A DNA stretch of 64,000 nt from the NCBI GenBank assembly GCA_026545225.1, contig CM048845.1:95296533-95360532 (forward strand). The letters run 5' to 3'. The notes under the pieces were generated by a model. That model saw only the letters and a list, made by a program, of their open reading frames with translations, searched no databases and was not told the origin of the DNA. This stretch comes from Cornus controversa (Eukaryota; Streptophyta; Magnoliopsida; Cornales; Cornaceae). The position numbers were made by a program, and so were the translations under genes. Of the stretch, positions 1-10,882 are shown one piece after another; positions within the stretch are counted from its first letter, which is position 1, and each line of letters opens with the position of its first letter.

Positions 1-1092
1 AAACCAAATTTCTCTAAAATTGATTCCGGATGGATCAATATCGTGCCCTCAATGCGCAGACCATTTCTCTCTTTTTCGACGTTGCCCAATTCCCGGCTTA
101 AGTTTCTAAAATTTGATGAAAAAGTGAAGAAGAAGATATAGTTATATATAGATATATATATTGTTCACCATTCAGCTGATGAGAATGAGAAATGAGGACT
201 GAGTCATTCTCCTTCTATTTATAGAATTTAATTTCCACTTATTTACAAAAATGCTACTACCTTTTCACTAAATTTTTTTGGATTTCGTTTTCGAATTCTG
301 CAACTCTGATTGACAAGAAATCAACTTTGTAATGCGTCAAATATTTTATTAAATTTACCCTCTAAATTTGGTGTAATTCTGACACTTTCAAATTTTCTGG
401 GCCCACGGGCCTACGCTGGGGTCAACTGAACTCGAAAAAGTTAACTTTTGTCAAACACTCCAAAATTTTCTTCAAACTTTAAATAAGTTTCCAAAACATG
501 TATTTTACATTTAAAACATATATATAATCATTTAAAACATTAATATGACAATAAATAAATAAATAAATAAATCGGCTAAAAATGGTCACTGTTCTTACAC
601 ATCATAATGGAGATTATGATGTATCGTAAAGCTATGACCCATCATATTGATAATTACGATGCATCATAATCTCTCAACAAGGAATTCTTCATAATTATCA
701 AAGTGTCCAAAATTTGTATAATTCATATCCAATTGTATATTATGGCCTCACACTTTCCTATGTCTCTTTAAATCAATCACAAAACTTGATAAAACCATTT
801 ATGTTTTACATTTGATTCAAAAACTCACTTTTCATTTATTCATTTCCCAAGTTCTCAAAACCTCCACCATAGATTCTAGATATACAAATCCAAATATATA
901 AGAGAAAATTTCTCATATATTTATACATTTCCATAACTTCAAAAGTTAGTCTCATGCCACAAGTCGGCATGAAAAACATGTATAATATTCAAAACAATTC
1001 AAAAATGCTACCGAGTACTCCACGTAGCTACTCAGATTCCATCCATTGTCGGTGCCTTATCTAAAAAAGTTTGGGGGGTGAGGGGTGTAACA
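1..1092 (-). mobile_element. LTR of a Ty3/gypsy-like retrotransposon, cut by the left window edge
   Basis: Read on the minus strand, this block starts at 1092 with TGTTACACCCCTCACC, the usual start of many plant Ty3/gypsy LTRs. It runs AT-rich to the window edge with no coding sequence. A diverged copy of its distal half follows directly at about 1175-1770, offset by about 1.17 kb. Both copies contain an 'ACATGTATTT' block and a purine-rich block around 'CTAAAAT'. The far LTR end is not visible, so I cannot tell a solo LTR from the end of a full element. It is a fossil without coding capacity here. Confidence 0.5.
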
Positions 1093-1790
1093 AAACAACT
1101 AGCTCGATGACTAAGAGAGAAGAAACACCCCTACATCAAGATTGAAGCTTTTATAGCAAAATCTTAGAATTCATCCAAGCTTCACCCTATCAAAATCTAA
1201 CTTTCTTCGGTTCAAACTGAAGTCCTTAACCTACAAAACACAAGGTCCTTCCTTGACAACCTCCAATTCCAAGCTTAAAGCCTCTAAAATGTCAAGAGAA
1301 GGAGAAGAGATGAAAATGGAGAGTTGGTCGGCTGTCTCTAGTTTCTCAAATGATTGGGATCTCATCCATATAAATATTTATAATATCTTGGGGTGTAAAA
1401 TGACTAAAATACCCTTGTGCCACTTAGCGTACCCTCCCGACCTTCGTTTTCGATTATGAAAGCAGCTACGACTCCGAAATTACTTCCTTAACTCTTTTAA
1501 CATTTCGTTTGGTCTAAACCCAAAAATATATATTTTTCAAAAAAAATATTAGATTTTTTTAGCCCACCTGAGTCACCTGACCCATGTCTCGAGCCCCCGG
1601 CGACCAGAAAATCTCAAAATGAATCAAATGACTCAAAAAATATTCGGACCTCTAAACAAGTCCCCAAACATGTATTTCATGTTTATAATACACGTAACAT
1701 CATTTTGCATCATTTATATGATAATGAATGAAAATAAAAGAAAATCGGTCAAAATTAGACCTAAGGTTTAGTGTAAGAAAGTAATGAAAT
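1093..1790 (-). repeat. Second, diverged LTR-like fragment of the same family
   Basis: Two stretches near 1262-1310 and 1639-1705 match 88-137 and 468-530 of the preceding LTR at the same spacing. This is therefore an older relative or duplicate of that LTR. No clean terminus or target-site duplication was found at its right side. The short open frame at 1253-1459 lies within the LTR-like sequence and is not taken as a gene. Confidence 0.4.
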
Positions 1791-2200
1791 GCTCGTTCAT
1801 TACAAAAAAAATTTTTAAAAAAATTACTAATTGAATTTGACATTCCATTATTTTGATTGAAAAAATTATAATTTTTGAATTTATTGAAAATGTGAAGGTG
1901 GTGATTTAAATAATTTAGGTTCATTAGAAAATATGATTCACATAATGTACCTAAACGGCAATTTTTATTCTATTTTTTATAAAATGGTTAGAATCAAAAT
2001 ATGATCTCATTCATTATATTGTTGTGTTTATAAATTATTGAATACTTGAAACACAATAATCAATACCCTGAGTGAGCTCAATGTAAGAAAGTAATGAAAT
2101 GCACATTCATTAAAGATTTTTATTAAATTGACTAATTGAACTTATGTTTCTTTATTTTGATTGATATAAAAAATTTAAAAATTTATTACTCATTTATTTT
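1772..2200 (+). repeat. Direct repeat, two diverged copies about 310 bp apart
   Basis: Both copies begin with GTAAGAAAGTAATGAAATGC, at about 1772 and 2082. They continue in parallel through 'ttcatta', 'actaattgaa' and 'attttgattga'. The DNA is AT-rich and non-coding. Confidence 0.5.
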
Positions 2201-2312
2201 ATAATTCATCCTATTTAATTTTTTTCCAAACATATTTAATTTATTTACGTTTTCAAATTGAAAAATAAGTCATTTTATTTAAAACAAACACATTTACTTC
2301 ATAAATAAACAA

Positions 2313-2316
<4 letters not shown>

Positions 2317-2363
<47 letters not shown>
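2317..2363 (+). repeat. Compound (TA)n(GA)n microsatellite
   Basis: An uninterrupted TA tract runs straight into a GA tract. Confidence 0.9.
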
Positions 2364-2375
2364 TAAAAAGAGTTT

Positions 2376-3093
2376 AAATAAATATCTATAAATTTTACAA
2401 TTTATATAGATTTAACACACTTAAGAGCAACTCCAATTGGTTCGCTAGACCCAGTGCTCCAATGGCATAAGCAATCGCTTAACTAAGTGATGTTTTAAGT
2501 GATCACTTTGACTAATTATTGCATTTAATAATAGATAAAAATCATATTTGAGTTTTTTTATCAAAAGCATTCCGAAGTTCTTTGCACGCTTATATATATA
2601 TAATTCTATATATATATTTGTCTTTCCTTCACTTAAACTATAATAACTTTTACTACAAATTGAATTTTTCGATGAAACTATTTATGTTAAAAAGAGAATT
2701 CTGAGAGCTTCAATTTGAGTACCACTTAAGCTATGTTACAACTTATTTTTTTTAAAATAAATTTATTTAAAATCAACACTTTTACTTTATAAATAAACAA
2801 TATGTTTCCCAATTTCAGCGACTCTAATTCTATTTTCAACGAAGTTAATTCATCTTTCTAAAACTCAATTTAAATTTTCAAGTATATTTTAAAAATAATA
2901 AATGGTATATATATAGAAAGATAAAGGAAGGTTAAATAAATATTTATAAATTTTAGAATTTATATTAATTTCACACACTTAGGATTAAAGTGGAGATTAT
3001 AAAAGTGAAAATTTGTAATATTATTTTATTACAATTCTTTTCTCTTTGAAAGAGTTATAATATTATTATATTACTATTCTTTTGTGTTGGGAA
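2376..3093 (+). repeat. Old tandem-repeat array, proximal units
   Basis: A block starting TAAATAAATAT and containing 'ttaacacactta' or a close variant occurs at 2376, 2934 and again at 11223. A second block ('gagagcttcaatttgagtac' and its flanks, 2594-2860) recurs at 3955-4190. The spacing of the first two units is about 558 bp. The third unit has been pushed 8.3 kb away by two transposon insertions. No gene is seen. Confidence 0.6.
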
Positions 3094-3883
3094 CTAGAAA
3101 GCACAGACACTTCGTATAGGGATGCCGTGTCCGTATCGGACACTCTTTAAAAGTGTCCAGAAACATATTTTTTTAGGACATGTGGGGGACACGGCGGGGA
3201 CACGACAAGGACACGCGGGAGACACAATGGGGTACATTTTGTAATTTTTAAAAGTGCAAAAAAACCCCTAAACTTTTTCAAAGTTACAAAAAAACCTATT
3301 TGAACTAATTTTTTGAGCATTTTAGCCCCTCATCTTCTAAAAGTTGACATCTTGACCCCTCGAAATAACTATAATGACATATATACCATTTAATATGATT
3401 TTTTTGCCCTTTTCTCTATAAATATAATATTTTCTAAAATAAAAAATTTTAAAAATAAAAAATAGTTAGATAAAATTCCTAAATAATAAATTTAGAAACA
3501 AAAAAATAAAAAAGCCAATAGAACTTTCTTTAATAGAAAGCCATGTTGGTTTATTTGGTATTTTGTATTTAAATTTATTTGTTTATTATTAGAAAAATAA
3601 GTAATGTGCAAGATTCTAATAGTGGGTTTGAATATAATGAACACCTTTTTTGAAAATACATTAATTGCTTGATAATAAATTGAAGTATTTGTGTAATTTA
3701 ATTTTTTTTTATTGTTAAATTTATGGTATTATGGATATTGGTTAACTTGTTGAATATATATTAATATATTATTTCATAGTTGTATCCCCACCGTGTCTGT
3801 GTCCTATTTTTTTTAAATTTGTCGTGTCGCCGTGTCCGTGTCGTATCGTACCCGTGTCCCGTGTCCGTGTCCGTGCTTTTGAG
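3094..3883. mobile_element. Non-autonomous TIR element rich in GACACGG motifs
   Basis: The left end is CTAGAAAGCACAGACAC. The reverse complement of the right end is CTCAAAAGCACGGACAC, so the terminal inverted repeats agree at 14 of 17 bases. The flanks are GTTGGGAA (3086-3093) and GTTGGAAA (3884-3891), an 8-bp duplication with one mismatch. Both ends are GC-rich runs of GTGTCCG-type repeats around an AT-rich core without reading frames. An 8-bp target duplication fits hAT, but an old MULE is not excluded. Confidence 0.6.
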
Positions 3884-4298
3884 GTTGGAAAGAGTTGCGC
3901 TACTTAGTTTTGGAAAGAGTTATAACATTTTTTTATTAATTTCTTTACTTTGATATATATAATTATATATATATTTTTTGTTTTATTCACTTGAACTACT
4001 AAAAAATGAATTTTTTTATGAAACCATTTCTGTTAGAAAGAGAATTCCAAGAGCTTCAATTTGAGTACCATTTAGACTATCTTCTAACTTAATTTTTTAA
4101 AAATAAATTTATTTAAAATTAACATAATTACTTAAAAAATAAATAACATATTTTCCTATTTCAACAAATTCAATTCTATTTCCCTGTCAAAGGATATAAT
4201 TTATTCGACAGAGATAACTTTTTTTATGGGTACTTTTTTTTTGTCATATCAAAAGAAAAAATTTCAGTAGAGATAACACTCTTTTTGGGTCTTTAATA
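3884..4298 (+). repeat. Tandem-array unit between two insertions
   Basis: Positions 3955-4190 are a diverged copy of 2594-2860. The rest is T-rich. No gene is seen. Confidence 0.5.
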
Positions 4299-4380
4299 GG
4301 GTAAATATCTTTGACCTTCCCTGAGGTTTATCGAAATCCCACATACCTCCCCTCTTGTTTGCATAATCCCACTGGCCTCC
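4299..4380 (+). repeat. MULE left terminal inverted repeat
   Basis: It pairs with 10801-10882. The first 18 bases of the two ends are identical. Confidence 0.9.
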
Positions 4381-4674
4381 CTTGACGTTTTGATCCGTGT
4401 ATCGGACATCCCCCTTCCGTTATAGCAGCTGACGCAGTTAAAGGGAATCTGTTGGCGTCAGCTCTGAAAGGTTTATTTTGCCCTTCTGACTCATTAAATG
4501 ACTCTTTTAACGTTTTGACCAACTAAAAATTACTTTATACCATTATATAAAGTTACCACAATACCCTTAGCCTTTATTATACATATACCTAACCTCTAGA
4601 CCCATTCGGCCATTGTAGCAGCTGTAGGAGGTCTCTCTCTCTTTTCGTTCCAGCCAGCCATGCTAGTAGCAGTT

Positions 4675-4822
4675 GCCTCTCTCTCTTTCTCCCCCTTTTG
4701 CTTGCGTAATATTAGGGATTTGAATCTATCATTATCAAACTAAAGATGGAGTTTCTCTTTCTCCCCTCTTTGCTTGTATAATATTAGGGATTTGAAGCTA
4801 TCTTTATCAAACTAAAGATGGA
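4675..4822 (+). repeat. 72-bp tandem duplication over the GRF gene start
   Basis: Two copies of about 72 bp each end in CTAAAGATGGAG. The first copy's ATG (4746-4748) opens a frame of 11 codons that ends at TAA 4779-4781. The second copy's ATG (4818) opens the GRF frame. The upstream copy is therefore a short uORF created by duplicating the start region. Confidence 0.7.
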
Positions 4823-5255
4823 GTCTCATAGCACACATGCAAACCATGGTAGGCATCTAAGGTACAGAGAAATCTTCTGTCATTGTGGTAGTGTGGCTGA
4901 AATTAAGGTTACCAAATCCAATGAGAACAACAACAAAGGAATGTTATATTATGTGTGCTCCAATAGATCTTGCATGAAGTGGAAATGGAAATGGTGTGAT
5001 CCAACTGATGATGACTTGGAAATTTTATCAGTAAGTGAAATGCAGCTATTCAATGATGAAGCAACCTCTACATAGGAAATGGTGGATACACATGTTATAT
5101 TGACTCGTTTGGCAGTGGTTGAAGCAAACTCTTCTTCCTTGAAAATTCTGGGCATTGCATGCATGTTGTTTTCTTTTATGTATTTTTTGATTTCCTTAGC
5201 TTCTATTGATAAGGATTACTCTAAGGGAGAACAAATAAGTTCATGTTTGTTTTGA
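4818..5255 (+). pseudogene. GRF-type zinc-finger protein with C-terminal membrane segment, carried inside the MULE
   Basis: The frame from 4818 encodes a GRF-type zinc finger in residues about 20-60. It has a Cys-His-Cys-Gly start, a later YYVCSN, and a Cys in a Trp-rich stretch followed by CDP, giving four candidate zinc ligands. A TAG at 5073-5075 ends the first 85 codons. The same frame then stays open to TGA 5253-5255 and encodes a hydrophobic helix (GIACMLFSFMYFLISLA) and a short polar tail. Zinc finger plus C-terminal transmembrane helix is the usual layout of small plant GRF proteins, which supports one original frame with a single nonsense change. The gene lies wholly between the MULE TIRs and converges on the transposase. 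Its function is unknown; nucleic-acid binding is inferred from the GRF fold. A still-translated 85-residue zinc-finger-only product is possible. Confidence 0.65.
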
Positions 5256-5670
5256 TTCACTAGCTTGGGAATAGTTCTGTATATACCTTTAATTATGTAT
5301 TGTTATGGTGATGAACTTTTTGTTTGTTATGTATATTATGTTATGAAGCAATATGTATTTGTACAATATGTTATGCAGCAATATGTATTTGTGTAATATG
5401 TAATTGTGCAATTAATTTCATGCCTTCCAGTAGTGTCTATTCTGTAATTAGCCAAACATATATGACAAACAGGTAAAAACCATTTTGAATAACATGCATT
5501 TGCAAAACCATAACAAATGTAAAAAATATCCAAACATAACACAAATCTAATTAGCCAAAATCACACAAACATCCATCAACGAGTTTTATGTTGCAAAAAA
5601 ACACAAACCAAACTACCAAAAATCCTAAACAGTTTTATGTTGCAATCTACCAAAAAACAAACAACAATGT
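5256..5670 (+). other. Spacer between the convergent MULE genes
   Basis: AT-rich sequence with short repeats such as 'caatatgtatttgt' around 5345-5400. No further coding potential is seen; it is probably the shared 3' region of the two convergent genes. Confidence 0.5.
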
Positions 5671-5699
5671 TTACATATTTTGAGATCCTCCCATCCCTC

Positions 5700-6139
5700 T
5701 TCCCCTAGCTCCTAGTTGGCCAAATACAGGTATGAATCTCCCTCTCCCCATAGTTGGTTGTGATGAGCTGTTTCTTCCTGTTTGTGCATTTGATGGAGCT
5801 GCAATGTTCCTACTTCCTCTTCCTCTTCCATATGTGAATGCAGACCCTCTCCCTCCTTGTGTGTTTGATGGAGCTACATTGCTTTCCCTTCCTCTTATAT
5901 GTGTGAATGCATCCCCTCTTCCTCTTTGTGCATTTGATGGAGGTGCATCCCCTCTTTTTCCTTGTGCATATGATGGATGTGCAACCCCTCTTCCTCCTTG
6001 TGCATTTGATGGAGGTGCAACCCCTCTTTCACTCTGCGCATTTGATGAATATGGTGGAGCTGCAGTCTCTCTCCCTCTCTGTGCAGATGGTGGAGCTGCA
6101 TTTCCTCTACCTCTTTGTTGTGGGGCTGAGCTCCCCCTT
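5700..6139 (-). repeat. Repeat-encoded Arg/Gly-rich tail of the transposase
   Basis: A unit of about 45-48 bp encoding variants of RGxAPPSNAQGG is repeated about six to eight times. The tail ends GMGGSQNM and a TAA at 5673-5671. Apparent open frames on either strand across this block are shadows of the repeats. Confidence 0.7.
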
Positions 6140-8241
6140 CTATGTGTGTCATTTTATTGTTATCACAAATAACAAAAAAAAATATGTCAAAATAAACTAT
6201 GAAGTGATTGGAAAGAAAATTATAACCCAACTCCACTTACTTGTTAGGTGACACATGACTATGATTGGGATGCCCCTGCACTTCCTATTCCTCTTCCAGC
6301 TTATTGTGCCTAACATAACAATATTATATCCTCAAATTAACTGATTCATAAATAAATAAAAAAGGATTCATTACATGCCAAAAAAAAAAAGTAAATTCAT
6401 ATCACCTGTTCCCTTCTAGTTGGAGTCTTTTGACAAGTTCTTTTGTTATGCCCAAATCTTTTGCAAAGTGTGCATGCAAGAGTGAAACTCCTTCTACATG
6501 GACTAGTACCTGGGGCAGCTTCATCAACATCTCTTCTTCTATTTTTCCTAGGCCTTCCAGGTAGTCTTCTAGGAGGAGGAGGATCCAATGGTATTCCAGT
6601 GTATGGCTCCCACAGTTTTGGGTCAGGTATAGGATATATCATTCCTTGATATGTCTTCATATATGTCTCAATAGTGTAACATGAATCACAGTAAGTCTCA
6701 ATATTGTCTATGGTGTAACATATTGCAGTTGCTGCATGCTTACAAGGTAAGCCTGAGATTTGCCAACCATGACAGTCATATGTTCTGTCATTCAGATTGA
6801 TGATATGCCTAAATGACTCATCCATTACCTCAAACAGTCCCCCACCAGCAACCCTCACATTATATTTCCTTCCTTCAACAGTTAGCTTATTTAATTGATT
6901 CATATTGTTTGGTGTGACCACACCATTCCAACTGCAACCCATTTGGTACCTTTTTTGAAGTCTTTCCATAAGTTTTACCCTAATCCCATCTAAGCATGAA
7001 AGTATAGGCATCATCCTAAGATCACCAACCCAATTGTTGAAACTCTCAGTTATGTTGTTGGTCACATGATCATTCCTCACACTTGGATTAAATGCATGCC
7101 TAGACCAAGTTGACAATTGAAAGTCAGGATCTAAGTTTCTCATTTGATCTATTGCCTCTTCAAAAGTATATGAGTTATAGGCTCTAGCAGCCTTCCAAAA
7201 CTTTTTCATTAACATGAACCCACCATATTTTTTCTTAAATGCATTATACAAATGCTTACAACACAGTCTATGAGTTGCTTGGGGAATGATTTCTACAATT
7301 GATTGGTCAAAGCCCTATTATATTTAACAAACTTAATTAAACAACAGAAATATAATTTAGGAAAGTAATTGATTTAAAAAAAATAGAATTTTGATTTACC
7401 TTTTGCATGTCTGACATGATGGTCCAATTCTTGGAAAGTGTATTTGCTTCAATTACAGTGCTTAAGTGTTGCAGAAAAAATACCCAACTGTCCTTTCTCT
7501 CACTCTCCACCACAGCAAATGCCACAGGAAATAAACCATTATTGGCATCCAAAGCAATGACTGCCAATAGTACACCACCATATGGTCCCTTCAAATGATA
7601 GCCATCCAACCCCAGAAATGGTCTACAACCCAACTTGAATCTAGTTCTCATTGCTTCAAATGAAATAAAAATTCTTCTAAATGTTGGGTTCACAGTAAAA
7701 TCAGGTTGCCAATGGTTGAACTTAACTAAGCTGCCTGGATTACTTTTTCTTATTTCATTTGCATACTGGGGTAGTAACTTATAGCAGACAGAATGACTGC
7801 CCTTAACTTCATCCATTGCCTTTCTTTTTGCCTTATACAACTTCATCTCTTTTGGTTGAAGTCCATAATTTGACCTAAGTGCCCTTTTCAATCCCTTCAC
7901 AGTAAACTCTGGATTTTCCTTAAACCTATTAACATTCTTCTTAGCTATCTACCTGGAATCAGCCTCTGTTGTCAGTGTTTATAAACCTAACACAATCATG
8001 TCTGTCATCCAATGTCTTAATCATATATGTCACATTATCTGGGAGAGGTGATGCATGTATCCTCCATGGGCAGCTAGGTGTGCTATACCTACAAATCACT
8101 CTTGTTTTTTTATTTTTTATTCTCCACAGTCTAAACCTCTCCTGAATTGCATAATCCTTCAATACTTCTCTAAAATGGTCTACATTGTCAAAGATATGAT
8201 ATTGCTCCAGTTCAATTTTAGCCCCTTCAACTCCAAGAAAT

Positions 8242-8810
8242 TGTAATACCCCGCTCCAACACATGGTATGATATTGTCTGCTTTGGGCTTGAGCCCGCAC
8301 GATTTTGCTCTTGGGTTTTACCCCAAAAGGCCTCATACCATCTGAAGAGAACATACTACATATAAGCACATCCCCTTTTTCACACCCAGGCGATGTGCGA
8401 TTGGGCACCCTGTATCCTGTCAGTGTGATAGCTCAGCCCAGTGTCTGTCTTCGCACCCGCCCACTCACACCCGTCCACAGGGGTTACTACAATCCACCCC
8501 CCACGAGGCCTGATGTCCTCGTCAGCACACTTCCGGCTGGGTTCAGGCTCTGATACCAACTGTAATATCTCGCTCCAACATATGGTATGATATTGTCTGC
8601 TTTGGACCTGAGCCCGCACGGTTTTGCTCTTGGGTTTTACCCCAAAAGGCCTCATACCATTTGAAGATAACATACTACATATAAGCACATCCCCTTATCT
8701 ACACCCAGGCGATGTGGGATTGAACACCCTATACCCTGTCAGTGTGGTAGCTCAGCCCAGTGTCTATCTTCGCACCTGCTCACTCACACCCGTCCACAAG
8801 GGTTACTACA
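8242..8810 (-). mobile_element. TRIM (terminal-repeat retrotransposon in miniature) nested in the MULE
   Basis: Two direct repeats of 250 bp (8242-8491 and 8561-8810), each TGTAAT...TACTACA on the plus strand, flank only 69 bp. On the minus strand the internal part starts with a primer-binding site TGGTATCAGAGCC (complement at 8546-8558) matching initiator Met-tRNA. It ends in a purine tract GTGGGGGGTGGAT. The flanks GAAAT (8237-8241) and AAAAT (8811-8815) look like a 5-bp duplication with one mismatch. There is no coding sequence, as expected for a TRIM. The LTRs differ at about 20 of 250 positions, so the insertion is several million years old. Both ends are present. Confidence 0.85.
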
Positions 8811-9639
8811 AAAATTCTTTTCCATACTTGCTGTAATCACACACCCTAATCTTTGGCATTTTTTTACTTCTTGCCTTTGTGCTTGTCTTTCCATAATATC
8901 CCTCTTCAACTTCATCTTCTTCATCCCACCCATCACTTGATGAATACCCACAGTCATCATTAGATTCATAGTCACTTAACCTATCATCACTTCTGTTCAA
9001 ATAAGCATTGTTCTCAACTGTTCTTTCATTTATTAGAGTTTCATCATTGCTAGATGATTCAGATTGAGAACCACCTTCATTCCAATCTTCATCTTCAGAA
9101 CTAAACCCATACACATAATCCTCTCCCTCACTGTTATTATCTACCTTAACATGTTCTTGTTCATTATGAGTTTGATTAAAGTCCCCTTCATTGTTATTAT
9201 CAACTTCAACATTTTCCTATTCATCCTCAAATTGATCATATTCCCTTTCATTATTCTCACCAAAATCAACACTAACAGGTGTCTCTACTTCAACAAATAG
9301 GTTTATGTCTCTCCTAGAAACATGAAAGCTAAACATGTCCATTACATCAACATCACTACTGACCAACATCTTATACTTACTATTAGGTAATTCATAGTGT
9401 ATTATTGGTGCTAAATCAACAATGCCATAAAAATTAGTAAGAGATTTATAACAATCCTCACTCAAATAAGATGAGAAAACCTATCAGGATCTACATTCCA
9501 TATTGTACTAACTGAATCCAAATGATGAAAATGTAAGTCATGATATGTATCCATGACTTTGACAAAAACACAAAATTACTGTACATAAAAAAATAAAGCT
9601 ACATTATCATATATTCAATGATAATAATTTACATCAGAA

Positions 9640-10330
9640 ATATAAAACCCCTAATTCAAAGCAGAACCATAAAAAGCGTAATTGGCAGCCCTAATTTCAG
9701 TCACAAACAAAAAAAAATTCCAAATTATAAGCCTTAATTGAAAGCAGAAACGAAAAACCCACAAATTAGAAGCCCTAATTTAAATTAGAAACAAAAAATC
9801 GCAAAATTCTAAACCTTAACTGAAAGCAGAAATGAAAAACCCCCAAATTGGAAGCCATATTGAAAGCAGAAGTATAAAAAATCTAATTGGAAGCCCTAAT
9901 TTAAATTAGAAACAAAAAAATCCCAAAATTCTAAGCCTTAATTGAAAGCAGAAACGAAAAGCCCCCAAATTGGAAGCCATAATTTAAAGCAGAAGTATAA
10001 AAAACCTAATTCGAAGCCCTAATTTAAATCAGAAACAAAAAAATCCCCAAATTTAAGCCTTAATTGAAAGTATAAACAAAAAACTCTAATTGGAAGCCCT
10101 AATTTAAATCAGAAACAAAAAATCCCCAAATTTAAGCCTTAATTGAAAACATAAACAAAAAACTCCCAAATTTAAGCATTAATTGAAAGCATAAACAAAA
10201 AACCCTAATTGAAAGTCCTAATTTAAATCAGAACCAAAAACCCCCAAATTCTAAACCTTAATTGAAAGCAGAAACAAAAAACCCCCAAATTGGAAGCCCT
10301 AATTGAAAGTAAATATATACAAAACCCTAA
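9640..10330 (-). repeat. Minisatellite-like array in the transposase leader
   Basis: About eight or more imperfect units built from 'gaagccctaatttaaat', 'cagaaacaaaaaa' and 'cccccaaattctaagcc'. The compound period is about 75-80 bp made of two half-units. It lies between the transposase ATG and the right TIR, so it belongs to the element's 5' leader or promoter. Confidence 0.7.
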
Positions 10331-10800
10331 TCGAAAGCTCCCAATAGTGAAAATGTGAAGAATGTAACAAATCCTAAACTTAACAAAAACACGAACAAGT
10401 TGAATATATAAAAAGTTTTGAGTTTTGTACATACCTCGCAGACACTAAGCCAAAATCGCGATCTTCTTACAGTTTCTGCTCTGATTAGGATATGAATCGA
10501 ACCGAAGATATCAAACCCCCAAACGATTCTGTGATTTTCTCTTACAATTTCTTCTATGTAACTTTCTCTCTCTACATCGTTCTCTTTCTCTCTACATCGT
10601 TCTAACTTGTCTCTGTGTACATTGTATAAGAGAGCCAAAAAATTTGACCAAGTGTGGATTACGAAGCTCATAGCACATAAGGGTACCTTCGTCATTTCTC
10701 ATTTGGACATAATTTAATATATAATAATATATATAATACGAGGGCATTACGATAAAATCACCCACAACCGTTAGTTTTTTGGACGACTGTCATTGATAGG

Positions 10801-10882
10801 AGAGGTCAGTGGGATTATGCAAACAAGAAGGGAGGTATGTGGGATTTCGATAAACCTCAGGGGAGGTCAAAGATATTTACCC
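10801..10882 (-). repeat. MULE right terminal inverted repeat
   Basis: It is the reverse complement of 4299-4380 with about three mismatches. Similarity ends after CCCACTGACCTC. Confidence 0.9.

Larger units (their letters stand above)
5671..9554 (-). pseudogene. MULE transposase (mudrA-like), degenerate
   Basis: On the minus strand the frame starts at ATG 9554-9552 (MDTYHDLHFHH). An acidic N-terminal region and the MULE DNA-binding-type domain follow (FDNVDHFREVLKDYAIQERF). Next come the transposase core (FLGLDGYHLKGPYGG, then TIMSDMQK), a SWIM-type finger (CHGWQISGLPCKHA), and a zinc knuckle (CTLCKRFGHNKRTCQ). Introns fit at 7315-7399 and from 6405 to about 6140. The last exon (5671-6139) encodes an Arg-Gly-rich tail. 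The candidate aspartates of the DDE triad are present. Lesions seen: a frameshift near 9470, TAG at 9217-9219, the TRIM at 8242-8810, a frameshift plus a TAG near 7950-7965, and a possible short exon near 6245-6312 with stops. Full members of the family run about 700-900 residues. This copy cannot make the whole enzyme. Confidence 0.85.
4299..10882 (-). mobile_element. Mutator-like element (MULE) with transposase and a GRF zinc-finger gene
   Basis: Inverted repeats of about 82 bp, with about three mismatches, bound the element (4299-4380 and 10801-10882). Both start GGGTAAATATCTTTGACC. Inside are a minus-strand MULE transposase (5671-9554), an opposing small GRF zinc-finger gene (4818-5255), and a repeat-filled transposase leader (9640-10330). 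No exact 9-bp target duplication remains: the left flank is TCTTTAATA and the right flank is a T run. The element is inserted in the tandem array that resumes at 11223. The transposase carries several lesions plus a TRIM insertion, so this copy is no longer autonomous. The close TIR identity means the ends could still be recognised in trans. Confidence 0.9.

Noticed and set aside
5732-6172. Plus-strand frame of 146 codons rich in Pro, Leu and Cys
   Set aside because: It is the antisense shadow of the repeat-encoded RG-rich transposase tail, which makes family sense on the minus strand.
5895-6236. Minus-strand His/Glu-rich frame of 113 codons
   Set aside because: Same repeats in the wrong frame. 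The frame giving RG repeats joins the transposase through a good acceptor and ends in GMGGSQNM.
8305-8836. Similar plus- and minus-strand frames of about 70-100 codons
   Set aside because: They lie in the two LTRs of the TRIM and simply repeat each other.
9640-10330. Regularly spaced repeats as a CRISPR-like array
   Set aside because: The units are imperfect, the spacers are themselves repeats, and the context is a plant transposon.
10223-10695. Minus-strand frames in the MULE leader
   Set aside because: They run through the minisatellite and T-rich DNA with no domain.
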